Shown here piece by piece: positions 17,714-27,719 of a DNA stretch of 64,000 bases; within the stretch, counting starts at the first letter, position 1; each line of letters begins with the position of its first letter. Source of the stretch: Xanthobacteraceae bacterium (lineage in GTDB: Bacteria; Pseudomonadota; Alphaproteobacteria; Rhizobiales; Xanthobacteraceae). Below the pieces are notes generated by a model, which saw only the letters and a list, made by a program, of their open reading frames with translations, had not been told where the DNA came from and did not search any database. Both the position numbers and the translations under genes were made by a program. The stretch lies in assembly GCA_004297465.1 (NCBI GenBank), contig SCUB01000001.1:558001-622000 (forward strand), written 5' to 3'.

Positions 17714-19525
17714 TTACCGTGCGGGCGCCGGCCTGCGCCACCACGTTTCCGGCAGGTAGCCGGACAGCGCCGTGACGGCGGGACGCTCGACATCGCGCCG
17801 CCGCGCGATCCACTGCGCCGGTACATTGTAGAGCGGAATGACATAGAACCCCGACATCAGCACCCGGTCGAGCGCGCGCACCGCGGCGACGAAGCCGTCA
17901 TGCTCGCGCGCTTCGAGAAGGGCCGCGATCATGCCATCCACCGCCGTGCTCCTGACGCCCATGTAGTTGCGGGTGCCTTGCTGGTCGGCGGCGGCGCTGC
18001 CCCAGTAGAAACCCTGCTCGTTGCCGGGCGACAGCGACTGCTCCCAGCGATTCTGAATCATATCATAATCGAAGGCGAGGCGGCGCTGGTCGAACTGCAC
18101 CGCATCGACCACGCGCACCGCCACGCCGATGCCGGCGCGCTTGACGTCGCGGGCGAAGGCGAGCGCGATTCGCTCCTGGTCGCGTGTGCTGACGAGGATC
18201 TCGAAGGCGAGCGGTTCATGGCTGGCGCGCGCGCGCAAGGTGCCGCCGGCAAGCTCGTAGCCGGCCTCGGACAGGAGCTTCAGCGCGCGGGTCAGCGCCG
18301 CGCGGTCGCGCCCCGTGCCCTCGCTTACCGACAGCCGCCATGAGCCATCGAGGATGCCGGCGCGCACGGCGTCCGGATAGGGACCGAGCAAGGCGCGCTC
18401 GGCGGCATCGGCGGGGCGGCCGTAGGCGGAGAGCACGGAGCCGGGGAAGAAGCTGCCGCTGCGGGCATAGAGGCCGAAGAAATAGTTGCGATTGATCCAT
18501 TCGAAATCGAACAGCAGCAGCAGCGCCTCGCGCACGCGCGGGTCGGCGAACACCGCGCGGCGGGTGTTGAACACCAGGAACTCGGCCGGGCGCGGCAGGC
18601 CGGTGGCGATGGTCTCACGAACGATTGAGCCGTCGCGCGCGGCGGGAAAGTCGTAAGCCGTCTGCCAGCGCAACGGCTCATGCTCGACGCGGAAGTCATA
18701 GAGGCCGCGCTTGAAGGCTTCGAAATGGCCGTTGGCCTCGCGGAAGAAATCGAGCCGGACCTCGTCGAGGTTCCACAGGCCCCGATTGACCGGAAGGTCG
18801 CGGCCCCAGTAGGCGGGATCGCGAGCGAGCGTGACGCTGGAGCCGGGGTTGACGCTGACGACGCGGTAGGGGCCGCTGCCGAGCGGCGGGGCAAACGTGG
18901 TGTCCTCGAACGTCTCGGCATTGACGGCGTGCCGCGGCAGCACCGGCATCAGGCCGAGGATGAGAGGCAGTTCGCGGTCGTTGGCGTCGGCGAAGTCGAA
19001 CCGCACCGTGTGCGGATCGAGCGCCTCGGCTTTCGTCACCTTGGCGTAATAGAGCCGGTGATTGGGCCGGCCCTTGTCGCGCAAAAGCCGCCATGAGAAC
19101 AGCACGTCCGCCGCCGTCACCGGCTTGCCGTCGGAGAACCGCGCCGCCGGATTGAGGAAGAAGGTGACGTGGGAGCGTGCGTCATCCGTCTCCACCTTCT
19201 CGGCGACCAGGCCATAGAGCGTGAACGGCTCGTCGAGGCCGCGCGCCATCAGGCTTTCGATGACGTAGCCGCGCACCTGCTGCACGGCGATGCCCTTGAT
19301 GATGAGCGGATTGAGGCTGTCGAAGGTGCCGAGCAGGCCGAACACCAGCCGCCCGCCCTTGGGCGCGCCGGGATTGGCATAGGGCATGTGGGTGAAACTG
19401 GCGGGAAGGGCGGGCGCCCCATGCATCGCCAGTCCATGCACCGGCTCGGCCCGCGCGGCCGCCACGTTTACCATAGTCAGGCCCGCCAGCAGCGCCGCCG
19501 CGCGAGCCGCCCGGAATGCCGTCAT
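17714..19525 (-). CDS. periplasmic peptide-binding protein (SBP family 5, YejA-like)
   Basis: 603 residues with a Sec signal peptide (about 1-26, cleavage near ARA-EP). The SBP_bac_5 fold is clear: GGRLVFGLLGTFDSLNPLIIKG, FSDGKPVTAADVLFSWRLL and a long oligopeptide-binding domain. The length and the MPYANPGAPKGG stretch resemble YejA, the binding protein of the YejABEF peptide importer. No permease or ATPase genes are adjacent in the window, so it may be an orphan or serve a transporter encoded elsewhere. Confidence 0.85.
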   Translation of the reverse strand: MTAFRAARAAALLAGLTMVNVAAARAEPVHGLAMHGAPALPASFTHMPYANPGAPKGGRLVFGLLGTFDSLNPLIIKGIAVQQVRGYVIESLMARGLDEPFTLYGLVAEKVETDDARSHVTFFLNPAARFSDGKPVTAADVLFSWRLLRDKGRPNHRLYYAKVTKAEALDPHTVRFDFADANDRELPLILGLMPVLPRHAVNAETFEDTTFAPPLGSGPYRVVSVNPGSSVTLARDPAYWGRDLPVNRGLWNLDEVRLDFFREANGHFEAFKRGLYDFRVEHEPLRWQTAYDFPAARDGSIVRETIATGLPRPAEFLVFNTRRAVFADPRVREALLLLFDFEWINRNYFFGLYARSGSFFPGSVLSAYGRPADAAERALLGPYPDAVRAGILDGSWRLSVSEGTGRDRAALTRALKLLSEAGYELAGGTLRARASHEPLAFEILVSTRDQERIALAFARDVKRAGIGVAVRVVDAVQFDQRRLAFDYDMIQNRWEQSLSPGNEQGFYWGSAAADQQGTRNYMGVRSTAVDGMIAALLEAREHDGFVAAVRALDRVLMSGFYVIPLYNVPAQWIARRRDVERPAVTALSGYLPETWWRRPAPAR

Positions 19526-19790
19526 GATGCGATTCGTTCTCCCGTCCGGCCCGGCAATCTAGCACAGCGGGCAAGCGGCGGCCCGGATAGGGGAAATACC
19601 TTGGTTGGCATTGATCTTTTCCCCCGCCGCTGTATTGAGAAGCACGGCAATTCGCCGGGCCTCGCCCTGCGCCGTCACGCTACCGCCGCATTTGGCGTCG
19701 AGACAGCGCGCCGGAAGCGGCCCGGCAGCCGCCGCGTCCCCTAAGCGGGGACAGCACTCGATGACCAGGCGACAGAAAAGGACTTCTGCA

Positions 19791-20537
19791 ATGACTTACC
19801 GGATTCCGGCCGCGCCCGCCGTTGCCGTGCTGACAGCGGCGGCTTTTGCGGCTCTGGCATTCGCACCCGCCGCGCTCGCCCAATCGGCGCCCAAGGCCCA
19901 GCCGAAGGCAGCCCCGGCTCCGGCCGCCAAGGGCCAGAAAGCCCCCGCCGCGCCGGCCCAACCGGCCCAGCCAGCCGCCCCCGAGCAGCAGCAGGTACAG
20001 CTCATCTATTCGCCGTGGACCAAGTTCTGCCTCAAGGGCCAGGACGCCAACGCCAAGCAGGTCTGCTTCACCGGCAAGGACGGCCGCATCGAATCCGGCC
20101 TGCCGGTGATCGCCGCGGTCATCATCGAGCCGGAAGGCGAGCCGAAGAAGGTGCTGCGCGTCACGCTGCCGCTCGGCATGCAACTCGTTCATGGCACCCG
20201 CGTCATCGTCGACAGCAACCAGCCGCAGCAGAGCCCCTATGTGATCTGCTTCGCCAATGGCTGCATGGCCGACTACGACGCCACCGCCGACATGATCGCC
20301 TCGCTCAAGAAGGGCCAGAACCTGATCGTGCAGGCCATCAACTCCAACGGCCAGCCGCTGACGCTGCCGCTGCCGCTTGGCGACTTCGCCAAGGCCTATG
20401 ACGGCCCGCCGACCGACCCGAAGGTGTTCGAGGAGCAGCAGAAGAAGCTGCAGGACGAGTTGCAGAAGCGCGCCGCTGAAGCACGCCAGAAGCTCGAAAG
20501 CCAGGGTGGCGCGCAGCCGCCGGCGCAGCCGAAGTAA
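19791..20537 (+). CDS. invasion-associated locus B (IalB) family protein
   Basis: 248 residues: a signal peptide (about 1-31, cleavage after ALAQ), an Ala/Pro/Lys-rich linker, then the IalB domain (SPWTKFCLKG, CFTGKDGR, VLRVTLPLGMQLVHGTRVIVD, YVICFANGCMADYDA). Two of the cysteines are the conserved pair of the family. In Bartonella IalB affects host-cell entry; in free-living Rhizobiales the role is unclear. Start ATG 19791 has AAAGGA about 8 bases upstream; 19761 is a less likely alternative. Confidence 0.88.
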   Translation: MTYRIPAAPAVAVLTAAAFAALAFAPAALAQSAPKAQPKAAPAPAAKGQKAPAAPAQPAQPAAPEQQQVQLIYSPWTKFCLKGQDANAKQVCFTGKDGRIESGLPVIAAVIIEPEGEPKKVLRVTLPLGMQLVHGTRVIVDSNQPQQSPYVICFANGCMADYDATADMIASLKKGQNLIVQAINSNGQPLTLPLPLGDFAKAYDGPPTDPKVFEEQQKKLQDELQKRAAEARQKLESQGGAQPPAQPK

Positions 20538-20566
20538 TCTTTCGCAACCAGCGGAACGCAAAAAAC

Positions 20567-20598
20567 GAAAAGGCGCGCTTGAACGGCGGGCCTTTTTT
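20567..20598 (+). terminator. rho-independent terminator after the IalB gene
   Basis: AAAAGGC pairs with GCCTTTT around a 15-base loop and runs into a T tract, 30 bases beyond the stop codon of the IalB-family gene. Confidence 0.7.
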
Positions 20599-20647
20599 GT
20601 TGCCCGGAAACGATGAAGCTGCACCTTCCTCGATTTGCCCGGGCCTT

Positions 20648-20925
20648 CGAGATTTGCGCCAACCCCTCACTCGTACCCTTGCGAGATTGCCAACCCTCAC
20701 GCGCACGCCTGCGAGATTGCCAACCCCCACTCGTCATGCCCGGGCTTGACCTGTCCCGTCGTCATGCCCGGGCTTGACCCGGGCATCCATAGAACCTCTC
20801 CAAAGACAAGAAGCAGGAAAGCTGGATTGCCGGGTCAGGCCCGGCAATAACGAAGAAAAAGATGCAATGACGGGAGGAAAGATCAGATCTGGCAATAACG
20901 GGAGGGAAGATCAAGTCCAACAATG
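20648..20925. repeat. intergenic palindromic repeat cluster
   Basis: Three near-copies of GCGAGATT-GCCAACCC start at about 20648, 20681 and 20711. Two copies of GTCATGCCCGGGCTTGAC start at 20733 and 20761. Two perfect hairpins follow: ATGCCCGGG/CCCGGGCAT (20764-20786, 5-base loop) and ATTGCCGGG/CCCGGCAAT (20826-20848, 5-base loop). Two direct copies of an AATRACGGGAGG-GAAGATCA unit come next (from about 20867 and 20893). The style matches the palindromic intergenic elements common in Bradyrhizobium and Rhodopseudomonas. No gene lies between 20538 and 21010. Confidence 0.85.
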
Positions 20926-21010
20926 ACGCTCGGAGAGTTCTTGCCGGCGACGACGGTCGGAAGTTCTTGCCCATCACGATGGAAGTGATGCGCGCACGAG
21001 AGAAAGCGCG

Positions 21011-21334
21011 CTAGTTCATCAAGGTGTTGCGCGGCTTGTAGCCGCCTGACTTGTCCTTGACGAACACTTCCGAGAGCTGGGAGTGGCGCACCGGCTTGCC
21101 GGAGGTGTCGGGCAAGAGGTTCTGCTCCGAGACATAGGCGATGTATTCGCTCTCGGAGTTTTCGGCGAGCAGATGATAGAACGGCTGGTCCTTGCTCGGC
21201 CGGATGTCCTCCGGGATCGATTGCCACCATTCCTCGGTGTTGTTGAATTCCGGATCGATATCGAAGATCACGCCCCGGAACGAAAACAGCCGGTGGCGCA
21301 CAATCTGGCCGATCTGGAACTTGGCTTCGCGCAT
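21011..21334 (-). CDS. hspQ: heat shock protein HspQ / YccV-like hemimethylated DNA-binding protein
   Basis: 107 residues. The family signature KFQIGQIVRHRLFSFRGVIFDIDPEF and the later QPFYHLLAEN, YVSEQNLLPD and HSQLSEVF stretches are intact. In E. coli HspQ is a specificity factor for Lon and was earlier described as binding hemimethylated DNA. Of three nearby ATGs (21343, 21340, 21334), the last has GGGGG nine bases upstream and gives the usual N-terminus. Confidence 0.92.
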   Translation of the reverse strand: MREAKFQIGQIVRHRLFSFRGVIFDIDPEFNNTEEWWQSIPEDIRPSKDQPFYHLLAENSESEYIAYVSEQNLLPDTSGKPVRHSQLSEVFVKDKSGGYKPRNTLMN

Positions 21335-21500
21335 CTTCATCATCCCCCGTCGATAGACCAGGATTGTTTGCGATGCTAGAGGGCAAGAGGGCTTGACACC
21401 AATGCGCCTGTTGTCCTGCACAAGGGACGGGGGCGCCAAAACGCGGGCGCGATACGGACTTTTTCATGGCGAAGGCATCCACCCGACGGGCTAACGGCTG

Positions 21501-22454
21501 ATGGCTGAGGTGCTGGCGCTCGCCTTTCCCTATTTCGGGTTGATCCTGATCGGTTTCGCCTGCGGCAAGGCGCGCGGGCTCCCCGAAGCCGGGCTCGCCT
21601 GGATGAATTTTTTCCTGCTGTATGTGGCGCTGCCGGCGCTGTTCTTCCGCATCATGGCGAAAACGCCGTTCGAGCAGCTCAACAACCCGCCGTTCATCCT
21701 CGCCACCACGCTGGCGACCGCGTTCACCTACGGCATTGGCGCGCTGACCGGCCGCTTCATGGAGCGGACGGAAACGACAGCCGCCGCCATCACCGGCCTT
21801 GCCGCCGGCTATGGCAACATCGGTTATATGGGCCCCGGTCTGGCGCTGGTCGCGATCGGTGCGCAGGCGGCGGTGCCGGTGGCGCTGATCTTCTGCTTCG
21901 ACAGCATTTTCCTGTTCTCGATCACGCCGCTGATGATCGCGCTCACCGATCCGCGGCACAGCCGGCTGTGGCCGACCGCGTTTCTCGTCATGCGGCAGAT
22001 CGCGTTCAATCCGCTGATCCTGGCGTCGTTCGCCGGCGCGTTCGTCGCGGCCGTCAGGCTGCCGACGCCGGACGTCATCGACCGCATGCTCGAATTCCTG
22101 CAGAATGCCGCCGCGCCGGTGGCGCTGTTCGCGCTCGGCGTCACGGTGGCGCTGCGTCCGTTCGGGCGGGTGTTGCAGGCGGTGCCGGTGACGATCGCGA
22201 TCAAGCTGCTGGCCCATCCGCTGATCGTGCTGGGCATGCTGGCGCTGTTCGGGCCGTTCGACGCGGCATGGTCGGCCACCGCGCTGATGATGGCCTCGCT
22301 GCCGCCGGCGCTCAACGTGTTCATCCTCGCGCGCCAGTACGACAGCTGGATCGAGGGCGCCTCGGCGGCGGTGCTGCTCGGCACGCTGACTTCGGTGGTG
22401 ACGCTGACCGTCACGCTATGGCTGATTAGGAGCGGGCAGATCGCGTGGTTCTGA
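21501..22454 (+). CDS. AEC family transporter (auxin efflux carrier-like)
   Basis: 317 residues with about ten hydrophobic segments and a two-half membrane topology. Typical stretches are LIGFACGKARGLPEAGLAWMN, ALPALFFRIMAKTP, GYGNIGYMGPGLAL and the C-terminal SLPPALNVFILARQY. AEC transporters export or import carboxylates and related anions; the substrate here is unknown. It converges on the UbiH-type gene with an 8-base gap. Confidence 0.88.
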   Translation: MAEVLALAFPYFGLILIGFACGKARGLPEAGLAWMNFFLLYVALPALFFRIMAKTPFEQLNNPPFILATTLATAFTYGIGALTGRFMERTETTAAAITGLAAGYGNIGYMGPGLALVAIGAQAAVPVALIFCFDSIFLFSITPLMIALTDPRHSRLWPTAFLVMRQIAFNPLILASFAGAFVAAVRLPTPDVIDRMLEFLQNAAAPVALFALGVTVALRPFGRVLQAVPVTIAIKLLAHPLIVLGMLALFGPFDAAWSATALMMASLPPALNVFILARQYDSWIEGASAAVLLGTLTSVVTLTVTLWLIRSGQIAWF

Positions 22455-22462
22455 GTTGAACC

Positions 22463-23668
22463 CTAGCGCGCGCCGTGCATCAGGCGCGGCAGCAGGTACA
22501 TCGGCGTGATGCCCTCGCGCATGACGAGACGCCGCAGCGGCCCAACCGCGTCGATGAGCTGCATGCCGGCGGCGCGCAAGGCCTGTACCGGCCACAGTTC
22601 ATTGAGCAGCACGCGGTTGGCCATGTCGATGATGAAGGTGCGCTCGGCGATATCGGGACCACGCAGGCGCTGGTAGCGCGCCAGCACCGCGTCGCTGCCC
22701 GGATCCTGTTGCGCGGCGAGCGCGTCGCTGGCGACCTCGGCGATCGCCGCTGCATCGCGCAGGCCGAGGTTCAATCCTTGCGCGCCGATCGGCGGTACCA
22801 CATGGGCTGCCTCGCCGATCAGCGCGACGCGGCGCGCGGCAAGCCGGGCGGGCTTCTCGATGGCAAGCGGAAAGGCGAAGCGCCCCGGCTCCACCGTGAG
22901 CCTGCCGAGAATGGAGCGCGACTGTTTCTCGATCGCGGCGGACAGGTCGGCATCGCTCAGCGCAAGCAGCCGTTCGGCCTCGGCCGGCGCCACCACCCAG
23001 ACGATGCTGGAACGGTTTCCCGGCAGCGGCACGAACACGCAAGGGCCGTGCGCGGTGTGGAATTCGGTCGAGACGCCGTTGTGCGGCCGCGCATGGCCGA
23101 CATTGAACGTCACCGCGGTCTGGTTGAGCGGGCGGCGCGACACGGCGATGCCGGCGGCCTCGCGGCACTTCGACTGGCGGCCGTCGGCGCCGATCACCAG
23201 TCGTGCCGATATCGCGCCGCCATCGCCGAGCGTGACGGTGGCCTCGTCGGACGCCAGCGAGAGGCCGGCCGCGTCGGCGTCATAACGCGCGATGTTGTTG
23301 CACTCGGCGGCGCGCGCCTCCAGCGCCTCCAGCAGCAGGCGGTTCTCGATGTTGTAGCCGAACGTATCGAGGCCGATCTCGGTGCTGTGGAAATGCACTT
23401 CCGGCGCGCGGATGAGCCGCCCGGTGGCATCGACGAGGCGCATCACCCTGAGCGGTGCCGCCCGATCGGCGCAGTGCCGCCACACGCCGAGCGCTTCCAG
23501 CATGGCGACGGAGCCGCCGAGCAGGGCTGTGGTGCGGTTGTCGGAATAGGGGATGCGGCGGGCGATCAGCGCCGTGCGCGCGCCGGCCCGGGCCAGCGCC
23601 AGCGCCGCCGCAAGGCCGGCCGGCCCGCCGCCGACGACAGCCGCATCGAAGCGTCCGCTTTCGATCAT
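22463..23668 (-). CDS. FAD-dependent aromatic hydroxylase, UbiH/UbiF family
   Basis: 401 residues. The Rossmann FAD motif VVGGGPAGLAAALALARAG lies at the start, the GADGRQS motif near residue 180, and the second FAD motif ALIGEAAHVVPPIGAQGLNLGLRDAA near residue 280. These are hallmarks of the ubiquinone-biosynthesis hydroxylases; the ring position it hydroxylates cannot be told from sequence alone. The start is ATG 23668 (MIESGRFDAAVVGGG) or ATG 23698. Confidence 0.88.
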   Translation of the reverse strand: MIESGRFDAAVVGGGPAGLAAALALARAGARTALIARRIPYSDNRTTALLGGSVAMLEALGVWRHCADRAAPLRVMRLVDATGRLIRAPEVHFHSTEIGLDTFGYNIENRLLLEALEARAAECNNIARYDADAAGLSLASDEATVTLGDGGAISARLVIGADGRQSKCREAAGIAVSRRPLNQTAVTFNVGHARPHNGVSTEFHTAHGPCVFVPLPGNRSSIVWVVAPAEAERLLALSDADLSAAIEKQSRSILGRLTVEPGRFAFPLAIEKPARLAARRVALIGEAAHVVPPIGAQGLNLGLRDAAAIAEVASDALAAQQDPGSDAVLARYQRLRGPDIAERTFIIDMANRVLLNELWPVQALRAAGMQLIDAVGPLRRLVMREGITPMYLLPRLMHGAR

Positions 23669-23812
23669 GGCTGGTACTTGGCGACTTTTGCGTTCCATTT
23701 CAAGGCGCAAAAAGCGCGTGATGCCCGCGACGCCCGGCCACAGTTGCGCTGTATGGTTTTGCGGTAGACTGACGATTCTAAAAATGAGATTGCGAGAATC
23801 GTGGAGCGTGAC

Positions 23813-24550
23813 GTGACGACCCGGAATGGCGCGGACTTACGCTCGCGCGCGCCCTTGCGCGCGCGAGCGCTGGCCTTCGCGGTCCACATCCTGACCGCGG
23901 CGGGCGCGGCGGCGGCGCTCATTGCGCTGCTCGAAGCCTCGCGCGAGCACTGGGCGGCGATGTTCGGCTGGCTCGGCACGGCGCTCATCATCGACGGCAT
24001 CGACGGCCCGCTGGCGCGGCGCCTCGACGTCGCGCGCGTGCTGCCGAACTGGTCCGGCGACGTGCTCGACCTGGTCGTCGACTTCACCACCTATGTGTTC
24101 GTGCCGGCTTACGCGGTGGCGATGAGCCGCATCGTCGCGCCGGTGACGGCGCTGCCGCTGGCGGCGGCCATCGTCATTTCCGGCGCGCTGTATTTCGCCG
24201 ACCGCCGCATGAAGACCGACGACAATCATTTCCGCGGGTTTCCGGCGCTGTGGAATCTGGCGGCGTTCTATCTGTTCGTGCTGCATCCCTCGCCATGGCT
24301 CGCCAGCCTGATGATCGCGGCGCTGGTGGCGCTGACGTTTGCGCCGATCCATGTGCTGCACCCGTTGCGCGTGAGGCGGGCGCGCGCCCTGACGCTCGGC
24401 CTCATGGCGCTGTGGAGCGCGCTGGCGCTGGTCACGGTGGCATGGAATTTCCAGGTTCCGGACTGGATCAGGCTCGCGTTTCTCGCCATCGCGCTTTACG
24501 TTCTCGGCAGCGACGCCGCCTTCCGCCTGATGCATAGAGAAAAGACATGA
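23813..24550 (+). CDS. pcs: phosphatidylcholine synthase
   Basis: About 245 residues. It condenses CDP-diacylglycerol with choline to give phosphatidylcholine in the inner membrane, a pathway typical of Rhizobiales. The CDP-alcohol phosphotransferase motif is present as DGIDGPLARR...GDVLDLVVDF, with the catalytic Asp residues in place, and the rest is multi-spanning. GTG 23813 has GGAG six bases upstream; GTG 23801 is an alternative. The stop overlaps the start of the TerC gene (ATGA). Confidence 0.93.
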   Translation: MTTRNGADLRSRAPLRARALAFAVHILTAAGAAAALIALLEASREHWAAMFGWLGTALIIDGIDGPLARRLDVARVLPNWSGDVLDLVVDFTTYVFVPAYAVAMSRIVAPVTALPLAAAIVISGALYFADRRMKTDDNHFRGFPALWNLAAFYLFVLHPSPWLASLMIAALVALTFAPIHVLHPLRVRRARALTLGLMALWSALALVTVAWNFQVPDWIRLAFLAIALYVLGSDAAFRLMHREKT

Positions 24551-25278
24551 TCGCACTTCTGAGCAGCCCGGAAGCCTGGGCCGCGCTGCTGACGCTGACC
24601 GCGCTGGAAATCATCCTCGGCATCGACAACGTGATCTTCATCGCGGTGCTGGTGTCCGGGGTGCCGCCCCGGCAGGCGCGGCGGGCGCGCCAGATCGGGC
24701 TTTTCCTTGCGCTGATTTTCCGCGTCATCCTGCTCAGCCTGCTGGTCTGGATCATCGGCCTGACCGCGCCGGTCGTCACCGTCGCTGGCGTGGCCTTCTC
24801 CTGGCGCGACGTGATCCTGATTGCCGGCGGCCTGTTCCTGATCGCCAAGGCGACGCACGAGATTCACGGCGAGGTGGAAGCGCGTGAGAGCGAGGAGGGC
24901 GGCCCGCGCCATGAGCGCGCATTCGGCTGGGTGATCCTGCAGATCACGATCATCGACCTGGTGTTCTCGCTCGACTCCATCATCACAGCGATCGGCATGG
25001 CCCAGCAGCTTGAGATCATGATCGCCGCCGTCGTCATCGCCATGGTGATGATGTATGCTTCGTCTGGGCCGGTGGCGCGCTTCGTCACCACGCATCCGAC
25101 CACCAAGATGCTGGCGTTGGCATTTCTGGTGCTGATCGGCGTCGCTCTGGTGGCCGACGGCTTCCAGTTCCACATCCCGCGCGGCTACATCTATTTCGCC
25201 ATCGCCTTCGCGGCCGCGGTGGAAGCCTTCAACATCATGGCCTCGAAGAACCGCCGCCACTCCACCCTCGAGGAATGA
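24547..25278 (+). CDS. TerC family integral membrane protein
   Basis: 243 residues with about seven transmembrane helices. The TerC core is recognisable: ALEIILGIDNVIFIAVLVSG and later IDLVFSLDSIITAIGM, each with the acidic residues that line the proposed metal path. Members are linked to metal (manganese) export or tellurite resistance; the substrate is not determined. It overlaps pcs by four bases, so it is translationally coupled. Confidence 0.92.
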   Translation: MIALLSSPEAWAALLTLTALEIILGIDNVIFIAVLVSGVPPRQARRARQIGLFLALIFRVILLSLLVWIIGLTAPVVTVAGVAFSWRDVILIAGGLFLIAKATHEIHGEVEARESEEGGPRHERAFGWVILQITIIDLVFSLDSIITAIGMAQQLEIMIAAVVIAMVMMYASSGPVARFVTTHPTTKMLALAFLVLIGVALVADGFQFHIPRGYIYFAIAFAAAVEAFNIMASKNRRHSTLEE

Positions 25279-25405
25279 ACCGGATCGTTTCGCTGGCATC
25301 TTGTGCCGTGCTACAACCGGCATATAAGTGGAACGACGAAGCTGCCTTGCGCGTGATCTTACAGGTACCCCACACGCGCATGGGCGTCACGGCAGGGGCT
25401 GGTCC

Positions 25406-26380
25406 ATGGCGAAAGCCATACGCGTGCATGAAATCGGCGGGCCGGAAGCGCTGGTCTACGAGGATGTCGAGGTACCGTCGCCCGGCAAGGGCGAGGTCCG
25501 CATCCGCCAGCATGCCATGGGCGTCAATTTCATCGACGTCTATTTCCGCAACGGACTGTACAAGGCGGTGGCGACGCCGTTCACGATCGGCCACGACGCC
25601 GCCGGCGAGATCGTCGATGTCGGTCCCGGCGTCACCGACTTCCATCCCGGCGACCGCGTCGCCTACTATCACGGCCCCGGCGCCTACACCACGGAACGCG
25701 TGGTACCGGCCGGGCGCGTGGTCAAGCTGCCGGACTTCATCACCTATGAGCAGGCGGCGGCGCTGATGCTCAAGGGCCTGACCGCGCATTACCTGCTGCA
25801 CCGCACCTTCCGGGTCGAGCGCGGCCACCACATCCTCATCCACGCCGCGGCCGGCGGCGTCGGGCTCATCGCCTGCCAGTGGGCCGCTTCGATGGGCGCC
25901 CATGTGATCGGCACCGTCGGCACGCGCGAGAAGGCCGATCTTGCCTATTCCAACGGCTGCGAGCACGTCATTCTCTACAACGAGGAGGATTTCGCCGCGC
26001 GCGTCAAGCAGATCACCAATGGCGACCTCTGCGACGTGGTTTATGACGGCGTCGGCAAGGCGACGTTTCCCGGCTCGCTCGACTGCCTCAAGCCGTTCGG
26101 CATGTTCGTGAGCTTCGGCAACGCCTCCGGCCCGGTGCCGCCGTTCGCAATGCTGGAACTGGCCAAGCGCGGCTCGTTGTTCGCGACGCGCCCGGTGCTC
26201 AACGACTACATCGCCCGGCGCAACGATCTGGTGATCGCCGCCGACACGCTGTTCGCGGCGGTGCTCAACGGCAGCCTCAAGGTGCCGTTCCAGCGCGCCT
26301 ATGCGCTGCGCGACGCCGCCAAGGCGCACCGCGACCTCGAGGCGCGGCTGACCACCGGCGCCTCGATCCTCAAGCCATAG
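25406..26380 (+). CDS. NADPH:quinone oxidoreductase (zinc-independent MDR family)
   Basis: 324 residues. The medium-chain reductase fold begins IRVHEIGGPEALVYEDVEVP, with VNFIDVYFRNG and the nucleotide-binding AAAGGVGLIACQWA. No structural zinc cysteines are present, consistent with the QorA-type group that reduces quinones or enals with NADPH. Start ATG 25406 follows CAGGGG; the frame is open upstream but without similarity. Confidence 0.92.
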   Translation: MAKAIRVHEIGGPEALVYEDVEVPSPGKGEVRIRQHAMGVNFIDVYFRNGLYKAVATPFTIGHDAAGEIVDVGPGVTDFHPGDRVAYYHGPGAYTTERVVPAGRVVKLPDFITYEQAAALMLKGLTAHYLLHRTFRVERGHHILIHAAAGGVGLIACQWAASMGAHVIGTVGTREKADLAYSNGCEHVILYNEEDFAARVKQITNGDLCDVVYDGVGKATFPGSLDCLKPFGMFVSFGNASGPVPPFAMLELAKRGSLFATRPVLNDYIARRNDLVIAADTLFAAVLNGSLKVPFQRAYALRDAAKAHRDLEARLTTGASILKP

Positions 26381-26399
26381 CGCATGAACCTAGTGAAGT

Positions 26400-27719
26400 T
26401 CAGAAACCGACCGCCGTGCCGTGCAGGTCGTAGGCGTCGGAACGCTCGATCTTCACCGTGACGATGTCGCCGACGCGCAGCGGACGCCGGCTCGTCACAT
26501 GCACCGCGCCGTCGATCTCCGGCGCATCGCCCTTGCCACGGCCGCGCGCCGCGCCCGCGCCGGCCGCATCGATGATGACCTGCTGGCGGCCGCCGACCTT
26601 GCGCTTGAGACGGCGCACCGAGATCGCCTGCTGGCGCTCCATGAAACGGTGCCAGCGCTCGATCTTGACTTCCTCGGGCACCGGATCGGGCAGGGCGTTG
26701 GCGGCGGCGCCCTCGACCGCCTCGTACTTGAAGCAGCCGACACGGTCGAGTTGGGCTTCATCGAGCCAGGCCAGCAATTCCTCGAAATCGGCGTCCGACT
26801 CGCCGGGGAAGCCGACGATGAAGGTCGAGCGCAGCGTGAGATCGGGACAGTCGGCGCGCCAGCGCGCGATGCGCGTCAGCGTCCTGTCCTGCGCCGCCGG
26901 CCGGCGCATGCGCCGAAGCACCTCGGGGCTGGCGTGCTGGAACGGGATGTCGAGATAGGGCAGCACCTTGCCCTCGGCCATCAGCGCGATGACCTCGTCG
27001 ACATGCGGATAGGGATAGACGTAGTGCAGCCGCACCCAGGCGCCCAACGAGCCAAGTTCGCGGGCAAGGTCGAGGAAGCGCGCCGCGACGTCGCGGTCCT
27101 GCCAGCGGCTCTGAGCGTATTTGAGGTCGATGCCGTAGGCCGAGGTGTCCTGCGAGATCACCAGCAGTTCCTTCGTGCCGGCCTTCACGAGCAGTTCGGC
27201 CTCGCGCAGCACCTCGGACGCCGGGCGCGACACGAGATCGCCGCGTAGCCGCGGGATGATGCAGAAGCTGCAGCGGTTGTGGCAGCCCTCGGAGATCTTC
27301 AGGTAGGCATAGTGGCGCGGCGTCAGCTTGACGCCCTGCGGCGGCACCAGGTCGACATAAGGATCGTGCCGCGGCGGGATGGCGCGATGCACGGCCTCGA
27401 CCACGCTCTCGTATTGCTGCGGCCCGGTGATCGCCAGCACGCCGGGATGGACTTTCTCGATTGCTTCCGGTTCGGCGCCCATGCAGCCGGTGACCACCAC
27501 CTTGCCGTTTTCGGCCATCGCCTGGCCGATGGCGGCGAGCGACTCCTCTTTGGCGCTGTCGAGAAAGCCGCAGGTGTTGACGATGACGAGATCGGCGCCG
27601 TCATGCTTGCGCGACAGCTCGTAACCCTCGGCGCGCAGCCTCGTGAGGATGCGCTCGGAATCGACCAGCGCCTTGGGGCAGCCCAGTGAAACGAAACTGA
27701 CTTTCGGCGCGCGGTTCAT
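26400..27719 (-). CDS. rimO: ribosomal protein S12 methylthiotransferase RimO
   Basis: 439 residues. RimO methylthiolates an Asp of ribosomal protein S12. The UPF0004 N-terminal domain carries the second-cluster cysteines ([25 protein letters not shown]). The radical SAM motif [11 protein letters not shown] (CxxxCxxC) follows, and a TRAM domain closes the protein. RimO rather than MiaB is indicated by [11 protein letters not shown] and [19 protein letters not shown]. Confidence 0.96.
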   Translation of the reverse strand: MNRAPKVSFVSLGCPKALVDSERILTRLRAEGYELSRKHDGADLVIVNTCGFLDSAKEESLAAIGQAMAENGKVVVTGCMGAEPEAIEKVHPGVLAITGPQQYESVVEAVHRAIPPRHDPYVDLVPPQGVKLTPRHYAYLKISEGCHNRCSFCIIPRLRGDLVSRPASEVLREAELLVKAGTKELLVISQDTSAYGIDLKYAQSRWQDRDVAARFLDLARELGSLGAWVRLHYVYPYPHVDEVIALMAEGKVLPYLDIPFQHASPEVLRRMRRPAAQDRTLTRIARWRADCPDLTLRSTFIVGFPGESDADFEELLAWLDEAQLDRVGCFKYEAVEGAAANALPDPVPEEVKIERWHRFMERQQAISVRRLKRKVGGRQQVIIDAAGAGAARGRGKGDAPEIDGAVHVTSRRPLRVGDIVTVKIERSDAYDLHGTAVGF

